From Manduca sexta (taxonomy: Eukaryota > Arthropoda > Insecta > Lepidoptera > Sphingidae): 64,000 nucleotides of DNA. Of the stretch, positions 36,401 through 46,895 are shown piece by piece (positions within the stretch are counted from its first letter, which is position 1; the number at the start of each line of letters is the position of its first letter). The stretch is from assembly GCF_014839805.1 (NCBI RefSeq), contig NC_051140.1:16778448-16842447 (forward strand). Direction: 5' to 3'. The translations under genes were made by a program, and so were the position numbers. The notes under the pieces were generated by a model that was not told where the DNA came from, made no database searches, and was given only the letters and a program-made list of their open reading frames with translations.

Positions 36401-39400
36401 AGACTCTTCCTATGAAGTCAAAATGTTGGTGTTAATGTGCGTATAATGTTCATAAATCAAAATTATTTTTAAAAGGCATAGCATATTGGAGTTTATACCG
36501 AAACCTGTATTGTTTTTACGTTTAGAAAAGAAGGCATGAAAATAACATTTTTTTAAGATTTCCGTGTTTCTTATTAGTTAATGCGGTATTTAAATTCATC
36601 TTGCTTTATACTGTAGTTCGTGTAAATTGTTTTCTAATATTTATATATACGTATGAGATCATTTTCACATTGCGTTAATAAATTAAATTACATATATCAT
36701 CTATTAACGTATATTTTCATCAAATATCCCAGTTATACGTTTCGGATTTTTGGTCATTGTGTAGTTTAGTTCGAATTTGACGTGTGCGTTTATGCGTAAA
36801 ATTTCTATTACTTTTTATTGATAATTTTATTTTGTTTGAAACAATTTTTTTTTATTTTACGTCGAACTTATTGTTCGTTAGTTAGAAGATTATAATAATG
36901 TAGTTTCGTTTAGAAGCACAGTGTCAAAATGTTCGTGTATTGAGAGCGACTGACTCGAGCAGCGCGAAGGCCTGCAGGTGTGCGCGGGCGCGGCGCGCGG
37001 GCGCGGGCAGCGGCACGGGCGGCGGCGGCTCGAGCGCGCCGCGCGCCGCGCCGAACACGCCCGCCAGCGCCTCCACGCGCCCCGACGACTCCAGCAGCGC
37101 CGCCGCCGACAGGTCGTCCAGCGTCACCAGGTCCACTGCGCAAACAAACCTCCACACAGTTACGACATAGTCAGGATAACTGCACAAACAAACCTCCACA
37201 CAGTTACGACATAGTCAGGATAACTGCACAAACAAACCTCCACACAGTTACGACATAGTCAGGATAACTGCACAAACAAACCTCCACACAGTTACGACAT
37301 AGTCAGGATAACTGCGCAAACAAACCTCCACACAGTTACGACATAGTCAGGATAACTGCGCAAACAAACCTCCACACAGTTACGACATAGTCAGGATAAC
37401 TGCACAAACAAACCTCCACACAGTTACGACATAGTCAGGATAACTGCACAAACAAACCTCCACACAGTTACGACATAGTCAGGATAACTGCACAAACAAA
37501 CCTCCACACAGTTACGACATAGTCAGGATAACTGCACAAACAAACCTCCACACAGTTACGACATAGTCAGGATAACTGCGCAAACAAACCTCCACACAGT
37601 TACGACATAGTCAGGATAACTGCGCAAACAAACCTCCACACAGTTACGACATAGTCAGGATAACTGCGCAAACAAACCTCCACACAGTTACGACATAGTC
37701 AGGATAACTGCACAAACAAACCTCCACACAGTTACGACATAGTCAGGATAACTGCACAAACAAACCTCCACACAGTTACGACATAGTCAGGATAACTGCA
37801 CAAACAAACCTCCACACAGTTACGACATAGTCAGGATAACTGCACAAACAAACCTCCACACAGTTACGACATAGTCAGGATAACTGCGCAAACAAACCTC
37901 CACACAGTTACGACATAGTCAGGATAACTGCGCAAACAAACCTCCACACAGTTACGACATAGTCAGGATAACTGCGCAAACAAACCTCCACACAGTTACG
38001 ACATAGTCAGGATAACTGCACAAACAAACCTCCACACAGTTACGACATAGTCAGGATAACTGCACAAACAAACCTCCACACAGTTAGGACATAGTAAGGA
38101 TAACTGCACAAACAAACCTCCACACAGTTAGGACATAGTAAGGATAACTGTACAAACAAACCTCCACACAATTATGACATAGTAAGGATAACTGTACAAA
38201 CAAACCTCTACACATTTATGACATAGTAAGGATAAGTCCACTGCACAAACAAACCTCAATACAGTTAGGACATAGTAAGGATAAATCATGGCTACTATAG
38301 TCTGTCCAGAACCGTCGTGGGATTTGATGTCGCTCATGTGCTTAATTACCTCTTTTTAACCGACTTCAAAAAAAGGAGGAGGTTATCAATTCGACGTGAA
38401 TGTCATTTTTTTTTTGTTTAATCCTAGTATGTTTCTAAACAAAATTCCTTAAAAACAACACGCAAGATCATTTATAACAAAGCAATACGACATGAGGATA
38501 ATACGACGTTTAACATTTACCAAATGGCGGGGAAGGTTTTTTTTTGTTTTTTGTGTTTCACTAATGCTTATTTGTGTTTCAATATTAGCTTGTTTTAGTG
38601 ATTACTAAAGAGTGAGGTGGGGCGAGAAAGGTCCGCTATTGGATACGTTGCCCACTCGCCCTTGGCGGGGAAGGGTTACTATGTTAAAATCGATAGTTAG
38701 TTCACTTTTCGACCACGACGGTTCTCTTTCTGAACACACAGTTACGACGTATCATGCAAAATTCAATATATTATATCTTAAATGGCTTAATAAAAAAATA
38801 TAATAAATTATTTAAACAATAACAAACTCACAATAATAATCTGATGGATTTTTAAAAGCTGGACAAGGATAATCTATGGATGAGAAATATGGCAACATGT
38901 CTCTTCTGTACCCGCTGAACATCGTCCTCCCCGCAGATATCAACACAACCTGGAAAAACAAGAAATTTAAACAATCATGTTCTTACTATAAAACATACAA
39001 ATACACCTAAAAATATAATAGTTTTTTCTTTCATACTTTTATATACAGGGTTAATATTTTTTCTAAAAAGAATATATTTGTTTAAACTTTGTATTATCAC
39101 GCATTATAATCCCGACCATAAACAATATCTCTCAAAAATCGTTCTAAAAATCTAATTTGTGAATAATTTTATAGCATATCAAACTTACCTTAGTTAGCAT
39201 CGCGAAGATCTCATACGTGGGCGGGTGCAAGGACATAATAACCACGCGACCTGAACTCGCCCAGTTCCTGAGGTATTCCACCAAGAAGAACGTGTCGAAG
39301 ATGTCCATCTCCTTGGTAGGCTGGTCCAGGATCAACACCGCCATGTCCAGGAGAAGCTGACACGCGACGTTCAACCGACGTATCTCTGAGCGAGTGAGAC

Positions 39401-42400
39401 GGCCTACGTTCGTGTCCCTCACTTGCTCGAGGCCTAACTCTTCTATTAACAGGTTTATCTAGAATGACATTTGACGGTTAAACACTAACAAACATAATTT
39501 AGAAACAATATTCGTAACACCAGTGACGAACTTAGATCTATAAGTTGGAAATGAGCAGATATTGACAGACACAAAAAATTACTAGACATACCATCAATGA
39601 AAAATAACTTAATAAGTTAAAGAAGACTTAGATGACGCTAACTCTTTTTGTATATGAGATAATATTTTCTTATCAGGAATCTCTATACGTCTATATCACA
39701 AGTCACGACACTCACCCGATCTCTATCGTCCATCTTGACCTGGCCGTGGTTGTGTCGCGGCCGGCGCAGCGCCGCGTGGAACCGCAGCGTGTGCTCCACC
39801 GTCATCGAGGGACACAGCGACGTGTCGTTCCTGACGTACGCCGCCACCTTTCTGAGTGTAGACGATGCCACCGGCTGCCCGTTTATCACTATGTCTCCTG
39901 ACAGTTTCTGGAAAGGTGTTATTTACGGGATTAAAGAGGATTTTTAAAACAGATATCATATTAGTAGGTGATACGATGCAAAATATTCGGAAGTTCGTTT
40001 TCCTAATAGTATATCTATATATATCTTAGATGAGAAGCAATTGCAAAAGAAAACTAAATTAATAACTAATATGAAACATCGACATAATTACTTTATCATA
40101 CATCACATCTTCCACCCATGATAAAGCGTTAAAATTTGTTTTTTTTTTCTATTAGACATTGGAAAAAGAACTACAGATCAGTGCATAAATCTTCAAAGAC
40201 GGGCTATGTTGAGTAGTGGACTACTTATCGCTGATGATGAATACTTATGATAAAATGAACACACAAGACAGCAATAAAGTTGTCCTTACTTTTCGAACAC
40301 CAGCTAAGACGTCAAGAAGACCGGTGGCTTCCTGTTGTGACGTGGCCAACACCGCCAGTATCTCTCCAGACTTCACTTCAAAACTAAGCCCTGACACCAG
40401 CAGCGTCGACTTGTTCTCCGGTGATGTTATTTCTAAACTGTTTACCTGCAAAATTAAGACTGGATGTTAACCTGTTTATGAATTTATTGAAGATAAGTAA
40501 TTTAGTTTCTTTTTTGCAAATGAATATGTATCAACTGAGCAACTAAGTTAATAAGCAGTAATTCGAAACCGAATGTATTTATAAATGTTTGTAACAAAGG
40601 TATTGTTATTAAGTATTTGCTGACGGCATAGTTTTATTATGTATTTTTAAAGTGCTTCTTTCATCAATTTAACTTACATAATAATTAGGATAAATGTAAG
40701 CGGAGTGCGTGTATCCATCGAGGTGGTCTCCAGGCCTGAGGGTGGAGTGTTTCCTCGACTGCGCGACGGACATATGGCTGCCCGCCTTCGACATGCGCCC
40801 GCCCAGATGAGATGACGGCATTAGGTAGCTGGGGAAACCAATTTAAACACTAAAGTTAAGTTTAGACTAGCAAGTTCTTGCAGCAATATATTGCGAAAGA
40901 CTTTAACTACAAATTAATAAATTCGTGTGGATTTACATCCGTCTCCATTACGTCTAATAGCGACTAAAATATTCATTATAGCTCATTATTCGTTGATAAA
41001 TTATCTACCTTAACATTACCACAACATACACTATAATGTTGAATTTCCTATCCTTGACCTATAGTAAAATCAACCTGCGGCAATGACGTAATGCCCAAGC
41101 CTTTAGCACGACTTACCTATAATTTTCGTTTACTTCTGATATTTACAATTGTACCATTTTGAATTGTAATCCTAATAACACCAGTATACACTATAAAACA
41201 GACGAAACGGCCTTCCGTTTTGCACGACAATTCAGAACAATGTGACTGTGGTGCGTAAAATTTTACACACATACATATTCGTACTCCATTGGGATTAGTG
41301 GGTTTGTAATTATATTCTTTTGTTAGTTCGTTATGACTGCTCGTATTCAGGAAAAATAATTAGTTAACTAAATATACTGGATATGAAAGATCGCTGTCTC
41401 ATTATTCCAAGGTCCTATGTTAATTATGACTGCAAAAATGGGATTAAAAGTTTTCATGTCGGTAAAAATTAGAAAAGGCAATTCATGGTTCCCCCTTATT
41501 TATTTTCCGGGATTATTGAAAATTATCATTGAAAAACACTTACAATCATGTTACATATAATTAAATCTGCATATCTAATATAAAATAAAACCTTGTAATA
41601 GTGATCCAGCGAGATAATTATATTGATGCAATCTTTTCAAAAATCAAGCTTTGTAGTTATTTTAATGTTAGTCCTGAATCTGATAAAAGAAAAACGATAA
41701 AGTATTGTTAGTCATAGTAAACTAGCTAAGATCATTCCCGCTTTCCAATAGCGAGCTGTTGAAATCTGATGCATCGATGGGTATTCGTCATATCTATAAT
41801 AACATTATCTATATACTAATAAGTAACCTCCTCTATCACTGTATTACTCACATTCAATCAGTAAACCGGCTCACACAAAACTGATCATCCTTGGTTTCAA
41901 AGTCCGTGCACCACAACACTATTTACTTTGGTTGAGGGACAGTAGGTGGTGGTCTTTTCATATATCTTAGTCTATTTGTCCGCGAGGTAGCTTCTAGGTA
42001 TATAAGTGATGACCTTACCTATGATGATCACCATCAGGTACAAAGTCAGCGACGCTGTTCCGCCTATTGGAGTACTGGGAACGGTGGGGTCTTGCATCTA
42101 TTCCGAGAAGGTTGGCCTCGCTGACGGACTTGTGCCTAGAGTTTACCCACTGTGGTTCGCCTCTGATGCCGGCTTGCTGCATCGCTACCAATGGCACACC
42201 TGTGCCAGGCTGAAAGACATAGAAAATCATGAATTCAATACATTTTATTTCATCGATAATTCACAAAAACGAGATCCAAAGCAAACAAAACCCAAGGTAG
42301 ATTCCGCTAGATGATTTTTATTTCTAAATACCTATAACAATATCAAAAATCAACAACACTCACTTGATACGATGGATGTAAGTTCTGCATTCTGAAGTCA

Positions 42401-43808
42401 GGATCAGAGCGATACTTTCTACTGTACTTGTTGTAATTAGTCGTCGTTTCGTTATCTGAACTGTCATACCCTGACGAAGTTTCACGAACCCCTCGACTTT
42501 GCCTGTGTATCCTTTGAAAACAATTAAATTCTTTTAAGCATTATCGTTTCGAAAGGATTTAACCATTAAACGCACTGAAAAACGTTAGTACTAGTAGTTA
42601 ATTCTTCTTCTCTGCATTTAAAAAAGATGGTCCAAGAAATCTACCCACTTAGTTTTAATTTTTTTAAGATATCCTTCAAATGTTATCATACCTGGGTGCT
42701 GGTTTCATCCCGCTCCCAATGGAGGTCTTCGGTTTGGGCGTTCCCGATCTCTGGGAGCCATTGTGGTTCGGTGGGAATACTCGAGGTAGACCAAACTTGA
42801 GGTATGTGTACATGTTTGAGCCGAGAGCTGATCTGCAAAGGAATTATAGCTAGAATACATTACGAAAGAAATAAGTACACTTGCTGACAGAAAAATCTGG
42901 ATATAATTAAGTTCAATGTTCTTCGTTATAATAGTAGTAAAAACACAAATACATGCGGTTTTTAACAATTAAAAAGTAATTAATTTGAAGATGACCTAAT
43001 TTAATATTAATCTATAATTTATTACAAGTAATAACAATCATAATAATTTGTACAGTTGCTTTAATCTACAATCAATTACAATGATAATTATATGTATAGT
43101 TGTCATGGGTATTTGCAGGTTGGAGTAGTATTGCTACGATCAAAATTTGAGATTTTTTCCCCCAAGTTGAAAGCTCGCTACGCCCATGACAACTGTAAAA
43201 CCAAAATAGAATAACATACTTGGGTCCATATCGAGGGTGTGAGAGGATCGACTGCACGGTGGTGTCTCGCAGCTGGAAGTTCCCGTAGGGCAGTGGGCTC
43301 TTATCCGTGCTGCCAAGAGCACTGTCCGTGAAGTCGGAGTTCAGGTTTTGCCTTCAAGAACGTTAATTGATTTAGCAACGCGAACGGTCAGTAACAAAAA
43401 TGTTAAGGTTACTTGCTCAATGTCTTTCTTCCTCAATTTTCCTTAATTATTGTTGATTCGAGTCGAGTCACAAACATTTTAAATTGACCTTTGATTTAGG
43501 ATTTCATTTATGAATTCAATTTCGATATTTAGATAGAAAAGGAACTTATTTTATATTTTACCCTACATAAATGTTAACTCAAATAGTTCTTCGATGACTT
43601 TTTTAAATTCAATCTTAAATTTTTTCTTAAATGTCTCTCTATATTCTTCTTTAGTAAGAAAAATTTCATCGACGTGGTAACCATTGTACCTGTATATGGA
43701 CCAAGCGTGCAGATCCTCGGAGTGCATCCCTCTAGGGTCTTGCATCAGCGGGTTAGAGGGAACCGAGTACCGCCGCTCCCCACCCAGGCCGAGAGCCGAT
43801 TGTGACAT
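33454..43808 (-). CDS. ABCG5/ABCG8-like half transporter with degenerate ATPase motifs, 16 exons
   Basis: Exons (minus): 43808-43690, 43351-43220, 42832-42692, 42511-42364, 42209-42019, 40828-40678, 40445-40290, 39907-39716, 39458-39189, 38949-38832, 37135-36955, 36409-36286, 35888-35727, 34974-34854, 34357-34074, 33711-33454. All phases agree, giving 915 aa. Residues 1-294 are a long polar Ser/Arg-rich N-terminus. Residues 295-500 form the nucleotide-binding domain, and six membrane segments follow from about 600. Motifs are eroded: Walker A is LATSQQEATG (327-336) instead of GxxGxGK(S/T), the Q-loop is YVRND, the signature is VGRLTRSEIRRL (428-439) instead of SGG, and Walker B is LILDQPTKEMD (E to Q). 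The H-loop His488 remains. The conserved NPSDYYLDL bridges exons 10 and 11. Family members work as plasma-membrane heterodimers exporting sterols or lipids. The ABCG8 rather than ABCG5 type is inferred weakly. Exons 11 and 13 are strikingly GC-rich. Confidence 0.93.
34465..34712 (-). repeat. Interspersed repeat family A, copy 3, in ABCG intron 14
   Basis: Landmarks in reverse are CTGCCGTCAAGCAGCAGTGT, GGACATTGTAGCCAGCGTAA, GAATACCAAACGATACTTTG and TCGTATCGCTTAACATCAGG. It lies wholly in the intron between exons 14 and 15 and gives rise to a misleading plus-strand frame. Confidence 0.85.
35123..35200 (+). repeat. Half-copy of fold-back MITE, ABCG intron 13
   Basis: TTTTGATTGGTTCATTCTCG, ATCGGATTGAAGATTGAAAT and GCGTTTATT match, with divergence, one arm of the element at 62222-62383. 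The other arm is not clear here. Confidence 0.45.
35450..35726. repeat. Tandem repeat, about 92 bp x 2.7, abutting the donor of ABCG exon 13
   Basis: CATGGTGA anchors recur at about 35539, 35631 and 35710, with GAACTGGAAAG(T/C)CACTGG and TTTAAATACTTGGAA in each unit. The last, shortened unit merges into the exon 13 donor region. The exon-side unit has GAGCAACTGACATCG (plus strand), where the others have GACGAACTGGAAAG. The array probably grew out of the splice-proximal intron sequence. Confidence 0.8.
37136..38290. repeat. Minisatellite, 26 units of 44 bp, at the acceptor of ABCG exon 11
   Basis: Units begin at 37137 and repeat every 44 bp up to 38193. A last diverged unit starts at 38242 after a 5-bp insertion. 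Plus-strand landmarks are TGC(G/A)CAAACAAACCTCCACA and CAGTTACGACATAGTCAGGA. The first 20 or so units are almost identical apart from one G/A position, and the last five diverge. On the gene strand each unit contains GTGGAGGTTTGTTTG(T/C)GCAG, the acceptor of exon 11. The exon starts right after the first of these. No spacers separate the units, so it is not a CRISPR array. Confidence 0.97.
38350..38425 (+). repeat. Common lepidopteran repeat (CCGACTTC...GGAGGAGG)
   Basis: TTTTTAACCGACTTCAAAAA, AGGAGGAGGTTATCAATTCG and ACGTGAATG are repeated almost exactly at 59280-59345. A short repeat of unknown class in ABCG intron 10. Confidence 0.65.
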
Positions 43809-46361
43809 GTTCTGCTTTCACACCTCACTCTCGACAACCTTATTAAATAATGCAATTTTAGTACCAACGCCCAGTTAACACAGGTCTTTATATCATAAAA
43901 CTCATTTTTGTCCTATAATACTTGAAGCTAAACACGAAATTTAAGAGAAAGTTTCTCATTCTGTATTTTATTCAACTAAATGACAAGACAAACAAGTCGC
44001 TCCTGTCGTTCTAAGTGATGAATCTGCTTAAACAATAACTTTTACTTCCAGAAGTTAAGATTTCAAATCATTAATTAGCACTGCACTCTGCTCGTCCCTC
44101 ATCAACCACTCTAGAAATTCGATATTCATTTTCAAAATAATTATTCAATTTACTGATTACATTCTCTAAAACATGGCAATAATATACCAATTATTATAAC
44201 TGGAATACCTTTAAAACTGGAACGGAACAGAGTCTATGACTGGTTGTTGACAGAAATAAATAATGATGTATAGGTATCCAGACACTTGCATACTAGAGTT
44301 CTATCCTGTAATACTGATAATACTCTAATTTCCACTTACCGGTGTCATCCTATTTGACGACTTGTTTTCTTATATCTGCACATCATCACTCCGTTTTGCT
44401 TTTTATATTCATCTGTAAAAAAAAAAAATATTCTTAAACTTTACTAATAATATATTTAAACCATCATTACATATAAAGAAAAAAGAAATCTGAATTTCAA
44501 ATCTGGTTCGCATATTTGGATACTGAGTTATCGTGTCTAGACTAGTTTGGTCCTTAATATCAAACCTCGGATCTGTAACATTTTTTTTTTATGTTGCCAG
44601 TTATTCCACCTCTATTACCCTGCGCTAATAGACGCAGTAATAAAAAAATAAAAAAACGAAATGTTTACTCATAAGAGACTAACAAAAAATGACCCAACAG
44701 TTGAAGATAGATATTATCAAACATAAAGAACGGTACTATGAAATGCCTTTCTACTCAAGTTACTGCAACTACAATCTTTCATCATAACATATTTATATTT
44801 AAACCTACATAATATAATTATCAGTTTATTGAGTATTAGACTATCTATATCATAAAATAAAAATCACAAATTGCGTAATTCCTAAACTCATCACGACTGG
44901 AGTTTTGACGATCGACATTGGCCGTATCCTGGCGGACTGTAGCGAATCAAAAAGGTCGCTGGTACAAACGAACAGTACAGTAACACCGGACGCGAATGCG
45001 ACGGTGACTGGCACATGGCACACCCAATCTCACCATCTCATTGTATGTTACGCAAATGTCAACTCAACACTGAGTTATGAGCGTGATGCATAGATAGCGT
45101 TCGCTCGTGTGTGATGGTGCGATATTTAACCGAAGGTTTTCTTGCTTTCAAACGTGTTTTTGTTTAACGGTTAAACTTGGGAAATTGTTACGTAAAGTAA
45201 ACTTAACCTTTCGCTGTAACAGTTTGAACTAGACCCCCGGCGAAAAACGCCTATAACAAGCCGTGGGATTGTGTATTGTTCTCTCCAGAACATCAGGGAA
45301 ATAACATTTCTTCTCTATGACACGCTAATGAAGATTTATACGAGACGTGTAGAGTGACGTGTCTATTATAATTGTAATAATTTGATTTTCGTGTTAATTG
45401 GTACCACATGTCAATTATCTTATAGATACACATTAGCAGTCTTACTTATACACTTGTTTAAGCGCTAAGAGGAGGTAAAGAATTGCTTAAATAGCTGTCA
45501 AAAAGATCACCGGTTTCCTAGTTGAAATCTTATTAAGAAGCAAGATGGCGGGTTTTGACTTACAGCTGATCGAGTAAATTTGTGTTTTAACTAAGCATAG
45601 CTTTGCGAAATTTTTATAAGTAAGACTGTAGATTGTAAAAGTGTAAAGGAAAAAAAATCATATCTAATAAACTACATGTAGTTGTAAAAAACATCCTTAA
45701 AGAAATAAATATAATTTAGAACAGGGGTACCCATTTTTAAATAACGGCATGTCACTAAGCCGTCACGTATATTGGACACAGTGTACTTATCACAAAAGTA
45801 AACTTTGATTAATATTTGTTTGCAAACGGACAACGGAATCGTGCGTTCTTAAACAAATTGCAACGCAAGATATAATTTTCATTGATAACAAATATAAATC
45901 GCTTAACTTAAAGGGAAGAATTATTCTATTACACCATAGTATAAAAACGTCTAGATATACAGTTACCACTACGAAACAAGCCATTTTCCTGTTAAGATAT
46001 TTTCGCTCTAATTTGTGTTATTTTACGGCGAATTTACTGACCCTAATATAAGTACTGAAAATCATCTATATAATAATACGTGAAGAAAAAACTTGATATC
46101 GCTTTTTAAGTATATTGCACGCACGGAGTGTAAGATTTGGTATAATTAAAAATGAAATGTGCGTATAATTTGTGTTATCAATATAATAAATTCGATGGTC
46201 GAATTTCGATCACTGGACCGCCACTGATACTAAGGGAGTATATAAATTACAAACAACTTGGATATTAATTTTCCTTCGAAACTATTTCCCATACTATGAT
46301 TACAAGCATCTGTAACGGGATTCTAGTACGAAGTGAGTATCACAACTTATAATCTACTAGC
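43809..46361. other. ABCG 5' flank, with a possible upstream first exon
   Basis: A strong minus-strand donor (ACCG|GTAAGT) at 44340/44339 follows an ATG at 44348-44346. Joined to an acceptor-like AAAGCAG just before the annotated ATG, it reads Met-Thr-Pro-Asn-Met in frame, so translation could begin there. A CpG-containing region at about 44900-45100 may be the promoter or leader exon. The frame on its plus strand has no known domain. The rest is AT-rich. Confidence 0.35.
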
Positions 46362-46520
46362 TTTCGCCCCCGGCTCCGCCTGTGTGAATTTTTTTTCCGC
46401 GGTAAATATTTTCCCAGGATTAAAAAGTAACTTACACCACTCAAGTAGCTTCCTATAAGTAAAAAAATAATTCAATCGGTTTAGAAGTTCCTGGGATTAG
46501 CACGATCAAACAGACTCTTC
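46362..46520 (+). repeat. RTE/SINE-type repeat fragment
   Basis: CTAGCTTTCGCCCCCGGCTC and CGCCTGTGTGAATTTTTTTT are followed by AAAAAGTAACTTACACCAC and AATCGGTTTAGAAGTTCCTG. This is the classic beginning and body of a widespread insect repeat. Confidence 0.6.
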
Positions 46521-46774
46521 ACGGCTAGGGTAATCCATTACCAAGTTGTTCCTTGCTGTGTTTTGCTTCGCTGAGTTTCGTGGGCTATTAATCTTGCACA
46601 ACATATTGCTTCAAAAACTCGCTAATGTAAAGTAAGCTTATTAATAATTATCAACTCACCAATCATAGCAAAATAATCTGACCATCATTTGCTTTACATA
46701 TCTCTGAGCAGCTGTTTCATAACCTAATTCTTTAACATTCGAAATGCCAACAGTTGCACATCATAAACAGAGAG

Positions 46775-46895
46775 TTAAGACGACATAGATGCCATGATGT
46801 TGCAAGCCAGTGTGCCAATAGGCGAGGTACCGGTCCAGCCCCCAATCAGTCGATTGTAACCGCTTCGGAAGTCGCAGACCCTCACCCCGATAGAT
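46775..46895 (-). other. Short coding-like remnant, unidentified
   Basis: One minus-strand frame ends at a stop at 46775-46777 after CDFRSGYNRLIGGWTG and then ACNIMASMSS. It looks protein-like, but an in-frame stop closes it about 37 codons upstream and no start or acceptor is convincing. I do not recognise the family. It could be a terminal exon or an old retroelement or gene fragment. Confidence 0.2.

Noticed and set aside
36910..37258. Overlapping Arg/Ala/Pro-rich open frames on both strands
   Set aside because: They are shadows of GC-rich ABCG exon 11 and the repeat array. Only the minus frame consistent with exon phase is coding.
37137..38290. Regular direct repeats resembling a CRISPR array
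   Set aside because: Units abut without spacers, the period is a uniform 44 bp, and the host is an insect genome.
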